DNA of 64,000 bases from Paraburkholderia guartelaensis. Lineage in GTDB: Bacteria; Pseudomonadota; Gammaproteobacteria; Burkholderiales; Burkholderiaceae. The DNA is taken from assembly GCF_004353905.1 (NCBI RefSeq), contig NZ_SMOD01000034.1, positions 1 through 64,000 of the forward strand, in the 5' to 3' direction. The first letter of the stretch is position 1. Every line of letters starts with the position of its first letter. Below are positions 1 through 8,513 of this stretch, piece by piece. Below the pieces are notes generated by a model. It was not told the origin of the DNA and made no database searches. It saw nothing but the letters and a program-made list of their open reading frames with translations. The position numbers were made by a program, and so were the translations under genes.

Positions 1-298
1 TTTCGGCTGGGCCAAGACCGTGGGGCGCATGCGCCAGGTGATGGTGCGTGGCTTGAAGAAGGTGGACCAGATGTTCGTGTTGAATATGGCGGCCTACAAC
101 CTTGTGCGCATGCGATCGCTGGCACAGGTGCGTCCATAGTGGCGGGAAAGCGGCAATGAGGCCAAAAAAGTAGCCTCAAACCGCCGAAACAACGTTGAAT
201 TCGCGTTGAGATTGCGCAATCTGAAAAATTTTGCGGCAGGAGCCGCGTAAGCGGAACAAGGCCGTCTCCGTTGGGCTGTATTTCAGCGGCCTGTTAGG
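1..298 (+). mobile_element. 3' end of an IS5-type insertion sequence
   Basis: The left edge holds the end of a transposase gene followed by about 160 bases of noncoding sequence, which is the layout of the right end of an IS5-family element. The outer boundary is inferred near 298, where the sequence ends in a run resembling IS termini (TTTCAGCGGCCTGTTAG). The matching inverted repeat and the target duplication lie outside the window, so the exact end cannot be proved. Coordinates are approximate. Confidence 0.5.
2..139 (+). CDS. IS5-family transposase, C-terminal fragment (5' end outside window)
   Basis: The first 45 codons read as the C-terminus of an IS5-type DDE transposase. The tail contains FGWAKT, a conserved RG-x-x-K-V-x-x-MF stretch and AAYNLVRM before a TAG stop, a signature of the IS5 group C-terminus. 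The catalytic residues are upstream of the window, so whether the element is intact cannot be judged. The codon frame is open from base 2 and uses normal high-GC codons. Confidence 0.75.
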   Translation, partial: FGWAKTVGRMRQVMVRGLKKVDQMFVLNMAAYNLVRMRSLAQVRP

Positions 299-350
299 CC
301 CGCCGTATCCGGTCGCGGGCGCAATCGCGTCAAGCGGTAAGGGGGGCACA

Positions 351-1382
351 ATGGCAACGATCGATTCCCGGATTCGGGTGGCAATTTCTGCCGGACTGAT
401 TTTCCTGTTAGCCGCTTGCGGCGGCGGTGGCGGAGGAGGAGGAGGCGGCGGCTCGAGTAGCGGCACCAGCACGCCGGCGGGCGGCGTGAAGCTGCAGGTC
501 GTTTCGTTCGGCGACAGCCTTTCCGACGTCGGGACCTACGCGCCGCTTGCGAGCGCCGTGGGCGGCGGACGGTTCACGACCAACCCTGGTCAGGTCTGGT
601 CCCAGGATATCGCGCAATACTATGGCGACACCCTGAACGCCGCGTACACCGTCGGTCTCGATCACAAGCTGAGCGCGCAAGGCGGCTTCGGCTACGCAGA
701 GGGCGGCTCGACGGTCGCCACGCCAGCCAACCAGTACGACTTCCTCTCTGACGTGATCGGCAACATCGAAATGCCGGTTAATCAACAGGTGTCGAGCTAC
801 ATCTCCGCTCACGGCACCTTTAACTCCGGCCAACTCGTGCTGGTCTGGGCCGGCGCGAACGACGTGCTGCGCGCCGGCAATCCGCCGACCGCCAATACGG
901 TCGTGCAGACTGCCGCCACGACGCTCGCCCAAATCGTCGGACAGATCGTGCAGGCCGGCGCCACGCATGTCGTGGTGATCAACGTGCCGAACATCGGCCT
1001 CTCGCCCAAGGGCATCACCTCGGCCGACGGCGGCGCAAACCTGACCCAGCTATCGCAGCTCTTCAACTCGACATTGAACGGCGCGTTGCAGACGGCCGGC
1101 CTGCAAGGCAAGGTCATCGAAGTCGATTCCTACACGTGGATCACGCAGCTCATCGCGAACTTCCAGACGAACGGATTCTCCGTGTCCAACACGGCCCAGG
1201 CGTGCGACCCTTCGAAAACGCCGGACAATACGTCGCTGCTCTGCTCGCCCGCCACCTACGTCGCGGCCCATGCCGACCAGACTTATATGTTCGCCGACGA
1301 CCTTCACCCGACCACGCACACACATTCGCTGTTCGCGCAGTTCGTCGAGCAGCAGATCGCGGCGAGCGGTCTGGGTCACTGA
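351..1382 (+). CDS. GDSL/SGNH-family hydrolase lipoprotein
   Basis: A 343-residue secreted ester hydrolase of the SGNH/GDSL family. The N-terminus is a lipoprotein signal with lipobox LAAC at Cys23, followed by eleven consecutive glycines and a Ser/Thr linker that would hold the domain away from the membrane. The block I motif FGDSLSD places the nucleophile at Ser56, a GAND motif forms block III, and DDLH near residues 316-319 supplies the Asp-His pair. The ATG at 351 is chosen because GGGGGG precedes it and it gives a clean signal peptide; a TTG-initiated extension to 231 is unlikely and would run into IS sequence. It is probably membrane anchored, in the outer membrane or periplasm. The substrate is unknown. 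A strong hairpin terminator follows the stop. Confidence 0.85.
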   Translation: MATIDSRIRVAISAGLIFLLAACGGGGGGGGGGGSSSGTSTPAGGVKLQVVSFGDSLSDVGTYAPLASAVGGGRFTTNPGQVWSQDIAQYYGDTLNAAYTVGLDHKLSAQGGFGYAEGGSTVATPANQYDFLSDVIGNIEMPVNQQVSSYISAHGTFNSGQLVLVWAGANDVLRAGNPPTANTVVQTAATTLAQIVGQIVQAGATHVVVINVPNIGLSPKGITSADGGANLTQLSQLFNSTLNGALQTAGLQGKVIEVDSYTWITQLIANFQTNGFSVSNTAQACDPSKTPDNTSLLCSPATYVAAHADQTYMFADDLHPTTHTHSLFAQFVEQQIAASGLGH

Positions 1383-1396
1383 GTGCTGGGCTTACG

Positions 1397-1426
1397 TGGC
1401 CGCGCCGGGATGGGCGCGGCCATTTT
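1397..1426 (+). terminator. Rho-independent terminator of the GDSL lipoprotein gene
   Basis: A perfect 10-bp GC-rich stem (TGGCCGCGCC paired with GGCGCGGCCA) with a 6-base loop is followed directly by TTTT. It starts 15 bases after the GDSL gene stop, as expected for an intrinsic terminator on the plus strand. Confidence 0.8.
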
Positions 1427-1465
1427 CAAGAACATCCCGCGCATCACTTCGTTCGCTATCCATAT

Positions 1466-1485
1466 TATTTCCAGGTCTGGAAATA
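1466..1485. repeat. 20-bp palindrome (9-bp arms, 2-bp spacer)
   Basis: TATTTCCAG and CTGGAAATA are perfect reverse complements around GT. The symmetry continues imperfectly outward (CCATAT to the left, TATGG to the right). It could be a regulator site or a cruciform. No T-tract follows, so it is not a standard terminator. Confidence 0.6.
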
Positions 1486-1515
1486 TGGCCCCAAAGCCCG
1501 CTGCGCTCGGCTCGC

Positions 1516-1533
1516 CTCCATCATTTGATGGAG
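1516..1533. repeat. 18-bp palindrome (8-bp arms, 2-bp spacer)
   Basis: CTCCATCA and TGATGGAG are perfect reverse complements around TT. It lies 30 bases after the first palindrome and has an unrelated sequence. Confidence 0.6.
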
Positions 1534-1828
1534 ATCGCAAGCCCCCTGAAGGCTGCGCACGGCGGCGCTTAGCCAGCACACGCTTACCAGAAGAGTTGAC
1601 CTACACTCATTGCGTGACGCATTTCGCAACCCGCTCGACGTGACCGCGCTATGCAGCGAGGAGACCATCGCCTGCCATCGGTGCGCATCGCAGGCAGTGC
1701 GAGCAGTCGTTCGTTGTGAATCCCGATTCTGGCGCCTCAGCACCGTGTGCCCCCGCCGGTGTGTCTGCCAGAATCCTGTGGCGAGTGCGACGGTTGAAGA
1801 CTCGTCGCGTCACGTTGAAGGAGCGACC

Positions 1829-2119
1829 ATGCGCGCACTCGACATCATGACCGAGTCCGTCGTCACCGCCACGCCGGAGATGACGATCCACGACGCCGCG
1901 ACCTTGTTCGTCGACAATCATATCGGCGGCCTGCCGGTCATCGACGCAACGGGAAAGGTCGTCGGCATCGTCAGCCATAGCGACCTCCTGAATCGAATAG
2001 AGAACGGCCCGAACCGCTCGAAGCGCGCGTTGTGGCTCGACATTCTGTCTTCGTCTCCGCGCGAACAAGCCGCGAAGTCCGTGCGTGAGCATGGGCGCGT
2101 CGTGGGCGACGTAATGTGA
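1829..2119 (+). pseudogene. CBS-domain protein, truncated (N-terminal CBS domain only)
   Basis: The 96 encoded residues match the N-terminus of the widespread CBS-CBS-BON proteins of Burkholderia, which are usually about 220-240 residues. The first CBS domain is complete (DIMTESVVT through GIVSHSDLL) and is followed by the usual linker reading WLDIL...VREHGRVVGDVM. Translation stops right after VGDVM, exactly where the second CBS domain should begin. The same frame resumes beyond the stop with the end of a BON domain (next entry), so the middle of the gene has been lost. A GGAG sits upstream of the ATG. The remaining domain might fold and bind adenosyl ligands, but the gene looks decayed. Confidence 0.75.
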
Positions 2120-2236
2120 GAGAGACGCGTGATCCGCATTGCTGCCGAGAGTGTCGCCGGCGTCAAGCGCGTCGAGACCCACCTGGAATTTCCTGGCGTA
2201 ATTCCCACGCTCCAGCACAGTCGTCAAGATTCCTGA
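2120..2236 (+). pseudogene. BON-domain C-terminal remnant of the CBS protein
   Basis: In the same frame as the CBS fragment and immediately after its TGA, the sequence reads RVIRIAAESVAGVKRVETHL, the typical last helix and strand of a BON domain, and then ends at a TGA at 2234. The second CBS domain and most of the BON domain are missing between the two pieces. This points to an internal deletion whose junction formed the stop codon. No start codon or ribosome site of its own is seen. Its end overlaps the end of the convergent citrate synthase gene by 13 bases. Confidence 0.65.
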
Positions 2237-3408
2237 GGATTCCCGGCGATTCGCGTGGCGCCGGCGGGTCCGATATAGTTGGCCCGCGGCCGCAGCAGCG
2301 TGCCGCTGGTCATCTGCTCGATGGCGTGCGCCATCCAGCCCACGCTGCGCCCAATGGCGAATAGCGCGAACACTGCGTCTTCCGGCAAGCGGCAATAACC
2401 CGCAAGCGCGGTGAGCGCGATGTCGATCGTTGGCGCAAGACCGCGCGATACGTGCACGTGCTCGATCAGCGCGCGCACTTCGTCCGGCGCATCGAAGGCC
2501 GCGAGCAGGTCCGCCGCACGCGGGTCGCCTTGCGGGTACAACTCGTGACCGAAACCGGGCAGCGGCCCGTTCTCCTTCAGCCAGCGCTCGACCGCCGCGA
2601 CCACACCCATCTCTCGCACATTAGCGAGCAGCGCCTGCACGCGCAGTGCGGCGTCGCCGTGCAAGGGCCCGGCGAACGCGGCCAGGCCCGCCAGCATGCA
2701 CGAGCCGAGCGACGCCCCCGTCGATGCCGCCACACGTGCCGCAAACGCCGACGTCGTCAACTCCTGGTCCGCGAGCAATGCAAGCGCGCGCCGCAGCAAG
2801 TCCGCCTGTGCTTCGCACCGCCACGCTCGCGCAAGACGCGCATGCAGCGCGCCGCTATCGCCGAAGCGGCCGATATCGGCCGGCTTGACGAAGGCGCTCG
2901 CGAAGCGACCGACGAGCCTGGCCGCTTCCTCATTCAACTGTGCAGCGTCAGGCGCGCCGCTCGCACGCGGTTGCGCCGAAGCCAGCGCGATCGACGCATA
3001 TACCCGCGCACGCGGCGGCGCACCCTCGGGTACGCTCACGTCGTCGTCGAAGGTGGGGAAGACCGGCGCCGCGTCCGTTTCCCATAAGCATCGAGCCACG
3101 TCTTCGAGCGTCGCCCGGCTCGCCAGTTCGATTGCATCGTGGCCGCGGTAGTAAAGCCGCCCCCGCGCGATCGTGGAAATGCGCGTGTTGATGATGGGCT
3201 CGCCCCACGCCATCGTGCTCGCTGCGATGCTCTTGTGGGCGCGGCCAAGGTCACGCTTCTTCCTGAGCGCCGCGACGTCCGAGCCGCGGTACAGCTTGCG
3301 GCTCGCGTGCTCCGGGTCCCAGCGCACTTCGATGCGCCCGCGGCTCACATACGCATACAAGGTCTGCTTGCGCACGCCCAGCGCGTGGCAGGCCTCCTCC
3401 TGTGTCAT
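2224..3408 (-). CDS. Citrate synthase family protein with N-terminal helix-turn-helix
   Basis: A 394-residue protein. Residues 1-45 form an excisionase/MerR-like helix-turn-helix (TQEEACHALGVRKQTLYAYV). The rest is a citrate synthase fold. The catalytic residues are visible as His250 (GPLHGDA), His288 (GFGHELYPQGDPR) and Asp329 (PTIDIAL), and the RSVGWMAH...RP...Y end is typical. The canonical DHE turn after helix I reads DQE (Gln215), which is unusual. It would condense acetyl-CoA or a related acyl-CoA with an oxoacid. The ATG at 3408 is chosen over longer starts because it begins at the HTH and leaves a normal intergenic region to the divergent MFS gene. Context with a sugar-acid-like MFS and a 2-hydroxyacid dehydrogenase suggests a specialised role, not the TCA cycle. 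Confidence 0.85.
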   Translation of the reverse strand: MTQEEACHALGVRKQTLYAYVSRGRIEVRWDPEHASRKLYRGSDVAALRKKRDLGRAHKSIAASTMAWGEPIINTRISTIARGRLYYRGHDAIELASRATLEDVARCLWETDAAPVFPTFDDDVSVPEGAPPRARVYASIALASAQPRASGAPDAAQLNEEAARLVGRFASAFVKPADIGRFGDSGALHARLARAWRCEAQADLLRRALALLADQELTTSAFAARVAASTGASLGSCMLAGLAAFAGPLHGDAALRVQALLANVREMGVVAAVERWLKENGPLPGFGHELYPQGDPRAADLLAAFDAPDEVRALIEHVHVSRGLAPTIDIALTALAGYCRLPEDAVFALFAIGRSVGWMAHAIEQMTSGTLLRPRANYIGPAGATRIAGNPQES

Positions 3409-3442
3409 CCAGATTTCCACTAGGTTTCCACGAGTTTTCAGG

Positions 3443-3459
3443 TTGATTGGCTTAATCAA
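3443..3459. promoter_or_regulatory. Inverted repeat between citrate synthase and MFS genes
   Basis: TTGATT and AATCAA flank a 5-base spacer in the 173-base gap between the two divergent genes. The position fits an operator or overlapping promoter. The HTH domain of the adjacent citrate synthase is one speculative binder. Confidence 0.3.
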
Positions 3460-3581
3460 GATTGACGCGTACTGGCGGGGTGCGTCAAATACAGTCAATC
3501 TGCCCCGGGCATGGAGACGATGCTTGCGGGTACGGATCGATAATGATACCCGCGGCTTCGAGCGCGGGACTGGAGACATCG

Positions 3582-4946
3582 ATGTCAACGCAGAGGACCG
3601 CCGGCTTTGCCGCCACCGAAGTCACGGGCGCCACTCGCGCCACCCGCACGCGATTCACGATTCTGGCCGCCATCCTGCTGCTCGCGACGGTCGCCTATGC
3701 AGACCGCGCGATCCTCTCGATTGCCGGGCCCGGCATTGCAAAAGAATTCGGGCTCAACCATATTCAGCTCGGCTACGTGCTCTCGGCGTTCAGCTGGGCT
3801 TATGTGGTCGGCCAGATCCCGGGCGGCCTGCTGCTCGACCGGGTCGGCACGAAAGTCATGTACGCCGCCACACTGATCCTGTGGTCGCTCGCCACGATTC
3901 TCGTCGGCTTCGTCGGCAGGGTCACGACCGATGTGTCGATGGCGCTGGGCCTGCTGTTCGCCCTGCGCTTCGCGCTCGGACTCATCGAAGCGCCGAGCTT
4001 CCCCGCCAACAGCCGCGTGACGGTCATGTGGTTCCCGAAGGAGGAGCGCGGCTTCGCCACGTCGCTGTTTGCGTCCGCATCGTATTTCGCCGTGGCGATC
4101 TTCTCGCCGTTCGCGGGCTGGCTCACCGGCAAGTTCGGCTGGCCCGCGCCGTTCTTCGCGCTCGGCCTGATCGGCATTGCCAGCGCCGGAATCTGGGCGC
4201 TCGTCATGTACGAGCCGCGCAAGCACCCGCGCATCTCGCCCGCCGAACTCGACCGCCTCGTGGCGGGCGGCGCGATGATCGACATCGACTCGAAGCTCGA
4301 GCGTCTGTCGCGGCCCGCCGTGTCCGGCAAGGCACTGCGTATGCTGCTCGGCAACCGCATGCTCTGGTGCTCGTATATCGGCCAGTATTGCGTGATCGCG
4401 CTGAGCTATTTCTTCATCACGTGGTTTCCGATCTACCTCGTGCAGGCGCGCGGCATGAACGTCATGGAGGCCGGCCTCGCGACGATGCTGCCCGCCATCG
4501 CGGGCTTTGTCGGCGGCATCGCGGGCGGCGCGATTTCAGACGCGCTGATCCGGCACGGCTGGAGCGTTTCGTGGGCGCGCAAGACGCCGTATATCGTCGG
4601 CATGGCCGTGGGCTGCTGCATCGTGTTCTCGGCGTTCACCGAGAGTAACACCGTGATCGTCCTGCTGATGACGCTCGCCTTCTTCGGCAAAGGCGCCGCG
4701 GCCGGCGCGGGCACGTGGGCCATTGCATGCGATACCGCGCCGCGTGAAGCCGTGGGCCTTGCCGGCGCGATTTTCAACTGCATCGGCAATATCGGCGGTA
4801 TCGTCACGCCTATTGTGTTCGGCTATATCGTGCAGGCAACGGGCGGCTACACGGCAGGTCTTTATTTTGTAGCGGCACACTGTGTGGTCGCGGCGCTGGT
4901 TTACCTCGTGTTCATGGGCCGCATCGAGCGCGTGAAAGTCAGCTGA
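3582..4946 (+). CDS. MFS transporter, anion:cation symporter type
   Basis: A 454-residue inner-membrane carrier with hydrophobic segments consistent with twelve helices. The loop 2-3 region reads GQIPGGLLLDRVGTK, the MFS signature, and YADRAILSIAGPG in helix 1 is typical of the ACS family that imports hexuronates, galactonate, glucarate and aromatic acids. The start at 3582 is set by GGAGA upstream and by the family N-terminus; longer starts add uncharacteristic residues. It is followed after 47 bases by a 2-hydroxyacid dehydrogenase on the same strand, probably in one transcript, and is divergent from the citrate synthase gene. An organic or sugar acid is the likely substrate. Confidence 0.85.
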   Translation: MSTQRTAGFAATEVTGATRATRTRFTILAAILLLATVAYADRAILSIAGPGIAKEFGLNHIQLGYVLSAFSWAYVVGQIPGGLLLDRVGTKVMYAATLILWSLATILVGFVGRVTTDVSMALGLLFALRFALGLIEAPSFPANSRVTVMWFPKEERGFATSLFASASYFAVAIFSPFAGWLTGKFGWPAPFFALGLIGIASAGIWALVMYEPRKHPRISPAELDRLVAGGAMIDIDSKLERLSRPAVSGKALRMLLGNRMLWCSYIGQYCVIALSYFFITWFPIYLVQARGMNVMEAGLATMLPAIAGFVGGIAGGAISDALIRHGWSVSWARKTPYIVGMAVGCCIVFSAFTESNTVIVLLMTLAFFGKGAAAGAGTWAIACDTAPREAVGLAGAIFNCIGNIGGIVTPIVFGYIVQATGGYTAGLYFVAAHCVVAALVYLVFMGRIERVKVS

Positions 4947-4993
4947 GCCCGCGAGCGCACGCACTAAACGAAGCAAGGATTCATCGATTCATC

Positions 4994-5962
4994 ATGGCAA
5001 AACCCATCATTCTCAACGCGGCCGAATTGCCGGAACGCACCCAGGCGGAACTCGCGTCGCTCTTCACGATGCTCGATCTGCCGAAGGCGCCGGACGACGC
5101 GGCGGCGTTCCTAGCGCAGCATGGCGCGTCCATTCGCGGCATTGCGCTGCGCAAGACGAAGATCGACGCGGCGTTTCTCGACGCCCTGCCCGCACTGGAG
5201 ATCATTGCGAGCTATAGCGCCGGACTCGATAATCTCGACGTGAAAAGCGCGCAGGCGCGCGGTATCCGCATCGAGAATGCCTCGCACGTGCTGGCCGAGG
5301 ATGTCGCGAACACCGCTATTGGCCTCGCACTCGCGCTCACGCGCGATATCGTGCAGGCAGATGCATATGTGCGTTCCGGCAAGTGGCCCGAGCACGGTGC
5401 GCTGCCGCTTGGCCGCTCGATCTCGCGCATGAAGGTCGGCATTGTCGGGCTCGGCATGATCGGCGCGGCGATCGCGAAGCGGCTCAAGGCATTCGGCTCG
5501 CAAGTCGCGTATTACGGGCCGAACCGCAAGAGCGTTGATTTACCGTACTACGACGATGTCACGCGTCTCGCAGCCAATAGCGACATGCTGATCCTCACCT
5601 GCCCGCTGACGCCGCAAACGCATCATCTGGTGAATGCGGCCGTGATCGACGCGCTCGGGCCCCAAGGCTTCCTCATCAACATCGCGCGCGGCCCCGTGGT
5701 GGATGAAAAGGCACTGATCGCGGCGCTCGATGCGCAACGGCTCGCGGGCGCGGCGCTCGACGTGTTCGAGCACGAGCCACACGTGCCGCAGGCACTGATC
5801 GACAACCCGCGCGTCGTGCTCACGCCGCATATTGGTTCGGCCACCGAAGAAACGCGCACGGGCATGGCGGACAACGTGGTCGATATGCTGGCGGCCCACT
5901 TTGGCATTGCGAGTCCGCGCAGTGCGCCTGCGCAAACCCTCGAAAACGCCGCCGCAGCCTGA
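4994..5962 (+). CDS. D-isomer-specific 2-hydroxyacid dehydrogenase
   Basis: A 322-residue NAD(P)-dependent dehydrogenase of the D-2-hydroxyacid family, closest by eye to glyoxylate/hydroxypyruvate reductases. The Rossmann motif GLGMIG is at 152-157 and the catalytic triad is visible as Arg232 (ARGPVVDE), Glu261 (FEHEP) and His279 (LTPHIGS). It would interconvert a 2-oxoacid and its D-2-hydroxyacid in the cytoplasm. It lies just downstream of the MFS transporter, which fits import and oxidation or reduction of the same acid. It ends 17 bases before the convergent LacI gene. Confidence 0.9.
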   Translation: MAKPIILNAAELPERTQAELASLFTMLDLPKAPDDAAAFLAQHGASIRGIALRKTKIDAAFLDALPALEIIASYSAGLDNLDVKSAQARGIRIENASHVLAEDVANTAIGLALALTRDIVQADAYVRSGKWPEHGALPLGRSISRMKVGIVGLGMIGAAIAKRLKAFGSQVAYYGPNRKSVDLPYYDDVTRLAANSDMLILTCPLTPQTHHLVNAAVIDALGPQGFLINIARGPVVDEKALIAALDAQRLAGAALDVFEHEPHVPQALIDNPRVVLTPHIGSATEETRTGMADNVVDMLAAHFGIASPRSAPAQTLENAAAA

Positions 5963-5979
5963 AGGCTACACGAGGCGGC

Positions 5980-7050
5980 TCAAGCCGATTCGCGCGCGAC
6001 GATCGTGAACCCCACGTCGAGCGCGCGAGGCTCGCTCACGCTGGTTTCGCCGCTCAGGCGGTCGAGCAGAAAACGCGCGGCGTTCACGCCGATACGGGTG
6101 CCCTCCACGCGCACTGTCGTTAGCTGCGGTGTAGTTTCGGTCGCGAATTCCAGATCGCCGAAGCCGCAGACCGCCAGTTGCGAGGGCACTTGCACGCCCA
6201 TCTGGCGCGCAGCGCCGAGCGCGCCGATGGCGAGCAGATCCGAGCCGCAGAACACGGCGTCGATATCCGGCCCGCGTTCGAGCAAGGGCGGCAGCGCGCG
6301 CTTGCCGTGCGCGACCGAACTGGGCGGCGCGACCAGTTCTTCGGGCACGTCCTCGATGCCTGCCTGCGCGAGCCGTTCGCGAAAGCCCGCGCGGCGCGCG
6401 AGCGCGCGAGCGTCATTGGCGGAGATGAGCGCGGGACGGCGGGCGCCGCGCGCGAGCAAATGCGCAGCCACTGCGGCGCCGATCTGGTAGTGAGAAAAGC
6501 CCACGAGCATGTCGATCGGCGTATCGGTCATGTCCCACGTTTCGACCACGGGAATACCGACGTTCTTCAGCCGCTCGCGCAACGAATCGGTATGCGCGAC
6601 GCCCGTGAGCAGCACGCCTTCGGGGCGGCGGCTCAATACCGTATCGAGCAGGCTTTCTTCGTTCGACGCGCTATAGCCGCTCAACGCGAGCAGCACCTCG
6701 TAACCCGCGCGCGACATCGTCTCGCTGAACACCTGAATGGTTTCCGAAAACAGCGAGTGCGAAACGGTCGGCACGATGGCCGCGATGAGCCGCGAGCGCG
6801 CCGACGACAAACCGCCCGCCAGCCGGTTCGGCACGTAGCCCAGCTTCTGCACGACCTGACGCACGCGCTCCAGCGTTTCCGGCGCAACCGACTCCGGGTT
6901 GTTGAACACGCGCGACACTGTGATGGGCGAGACGCCCGCCTGCGCGGCCACGTCGGTGATGCGAAGACCCTTCGGCCCGCCGCGCGTGCGCTTCGTGCGC
7001 ACGGAGGCGTCCGCGTGTTCGATGCTCGGAGCGGGTTTGATGGTCGACAT
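5980..7050 (-). CDS. LacI-family transcriptional regulator
   Basis: A 356-residue repressor. The DNA-binding helix-turn-helix is at about 30-52 (ITDVAAQAGVSPITVSRVFN), followed by the hinge helix with PNRLAGGLSSARS and a periplasmic-binding-like effector domain (GVLLTGVAH, VGFSHYQIG, CGFGDLEFA). It resembles the gluconate-type (GntR) branch. The start at 7050 places the usual short basic leader before the HTH. It is the last gene of the operon 11051-5980 (dehydratase, RraA-like, MFS, LacI). Two inverted LacI-type operators upstream of the dehydratase are its likely targets, giving autoregulation by a sugar acid or a derivative. Confidence 0.9.
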   Translation of the reverse strand: MSTIKPAPSIEHADASVRTKRTRGGPKGLRITDVAAQAGVSPITVSRVFNNPESVAPETLERVRQVVQKLGYVPNRLAGGLSSARSRLIAAIVPTVSHSLFSETIQVFSETMSRAGYEVLLALSGYSASNEESLLDTVLSRRPEGVLLTGVAHTDSLRERLKNVGIPVVETWDMTDTPIDMLVGFSHYQIGAAVAAHLLARGARRPALISANDARALARRAGFRERLAQAGIEDVPEELVAPPSSVAHGKRALPPLLERGPDIDAVFCGSDLLAIGALGAARQMGVQVPSQLAVCGFGDLEFATETTPQLTTVRVEGTRIGVNAARFLLDRLSGETSVSEPRALDVGFTIVARESA

Positions 7051-7105
7051 GAACTTGAACGGAGGTGGGCAATGCGCGGCTATTGTAGCGAAACCGCCTC
7101 GCAGC

Positions 7106-8446
7106 CTAGCGCGCGTTGTTCGGCAGCGGCGTGCCGTCAACGGTTTGCGGCGTGCGGTTGCCACCATCGCCACGGCGCAGGATCATGGCGGTCACGATCG
7201 CGAAGATCACCATGCACGCGGCGGGCACGAGCATGGGCATGCGCGTGCTGCCCGTTGCCTGCTTCACGAAGGGCACGAGGTTTTGCGCAATGAAGCCGCC
7301 GATATTGCCGAGCGAATTGATCGCCGCGATGCCCGCCGCGGCACGCGCGCCGTAGAGGAATTTGGGCGGCAGCGTCCAGAAGCACGGAATCAGCAGATAC
7401 ATGCACGGCGCGCCGAGACACAACGCGGCGAAGCGCAGCGCGTGGCCAGGCAGAAAGACCGACGAAACGAAGAACACCATGCCGAGCAGCGACGACACCA
7501 GCATCGCGACGGTCGCATGGTTGCTCGCGCGCAGGCGCGAAGGCAGCGTGGCGAGCACGATCGTCGCCAGCAGCCAGGGGATGATGTTGAGCAGCCCGTT
7601 CGTCGTGTTCGTCACGCCAAAGCCTTTTACGAGCGTAGGCAGCCAATAGCTCACGCCGTACACGGAGATCGACAGCATCATGTAGTAGAACGCCATGCCG
7701 AGCACGCGCCGCTCCGTGAACACGCTGAGCACCGAGCCGTGGCGCGCCCGGCTGCGCGCGGCCGCGCTTTCGGTCGAGAGCGTGTGCGTGAGCCAGCGCT
7801 TCTCGCCTTCCGAGAGGAACTTCGCCTGCTGCGGGGCCTGAGGCAACAGGAACAGCACGACGATCGTCAGCAGAACCGATGGAATGCCGGTGACCACGAA
7901 CACGAGCTGCCAGCCTTGCAGGCCGAACAGTCCGCCCTTGTCGAGCAGCCAGCCGCAGATCGGCGCGCCGATCATGTTGCCGAGGCTGCTGCCCACCGTG
8001 AAGTAACCGAGCATGCGCACGCGGTGGCGCTGCGGGAACCACAGCGTGAGGTAATAGATCACGCCGGGATAGAGCCCGGCTTCCGATGCGCCCAGCAAAA
8101 AGCGCAGGATGTAGAACATCGTGGCGTTGCGCGTGAAGGCGAGCAGGATCGTGACCACGCCCCACGTGAACATGATGCGCGCCATCCAGCGCGGCGCGCC
8201 GTACTTGTGGAGCAGCACATTGCTCGGCACCTCGAACAGCAGATAGCCGATGAAGAAGAGCGAGGCGCCAAGCCCGTATGCGACTTCGGAAAGCCCGAGG
8301 CTGCCGAGCATCTGCAGCTTCGCGAAGGCGATGTTGGAGCGGTCGATATACGCGACCAGGTAGAGCACGCCGAGCAGCGGCATCAGCCGCCAGCCCATGC
8401 GGTTGATCAGACGCGGCTCGTCGATCGCTGCGGTGGCATCGTTCAC
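7106..8446 (-). CDS. MFS transporter (ACS family)
   Basis: A 446-residue inner-membrane transporter of the anion:cation symporter family. Helix 1 reads YIDRSNIAFAKL and helix 4 has RFLLGASEAGLYPGVIYY, both characteristic of carriers for tartrate, phthalate, hydroxyphenylacetate and aldonates. The start is a GTG preceded by CAGGAG at a spacing of 6 bases. It lies between an RraA-like gene and the LacI regulator in one operon, so it probably imports the acid dehydrated by the IlvD/Edd enzyme. Confidence 0.88.
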   Translation of the reverse strand: MNDATAAIDEPRLINRMGWRLMPLLGVLYLVAYIDRSNIAFAKLQMLGSLGLSEVAYGLGASLFFIGYLLFEVPSNVLLHKYGAPRWMARIMFTWGVVTILLAFTRNATMFYILRFLLGASEAGLYPGVIYYLTLWFPQRHRVRMLGYFTVGSSLGNMIGAPICGWLLDKGGLFGLQGWQLVFVVTGIPSVLLTIVVLFLLPQAPQQAKFLSEGEKRWLTHTLSTESAAARSRARHGSVLSVFTERRVLGMAFYYMMLSISVYGVSYWLPTLVKGFGVTNTTNGLLNIIPWLLATIVLATLPSRLRASNHATVAMLVSSLLGMVFFVSSVFLPGHALRFAALCLGAPCMYLLIPCFWTLPPKFLYGARAAAGIAAINSLGNIGGFIAQNLVPFVKQATGSTRMPMLVPAACMVIFAIVTAMILRRGDGGNRTPQTVDGTPLPNNAR

Positions 8447-8458
8447 GTTGTCTCCTGA

Positions 8459-8477
8459 GCCCGCGTCATGCGCGGGC
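8459..8477 (-). other. Intercistronic hairpin between RraA-like and MFS genes
   Basis: GCCCGCG and CGCGGGC pair around a 5-base loop, just upstream of the MFS ribosome binding site. On the coding strand it is followed by TCAGGAG and not by a U-tract, so it is more likely an mRNA stability or translation element than a terminator. Confidence 0.35.
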
Positions 8478-8513
8478 CTCTGTTTATCGGTATCGTCCTG
8501 CGTGCTGCGTGCG

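Larger units (their letters stand above)
1427..1828. other. 400-base noncoding stretch with two tight palindromes
   Basis: No convincing gene is seen; the frames here are Arg/Ser-rich shadows. The stretch holds two separate near-perfect palindromes (1466-1485 and 1516-1533), listed separately. It presumably also holds the promoter of the CBS gene at 1829, but no clear -35/-10 pair could be assigned. Confidence 0.5.

Noticed and set aside
231..350. N-terminal extension of the GDSL lipoprotein
   Set aside because: It begins with TTG inside IS-derived sequence, has no ribosome site and would bury the lipoprotein signal.
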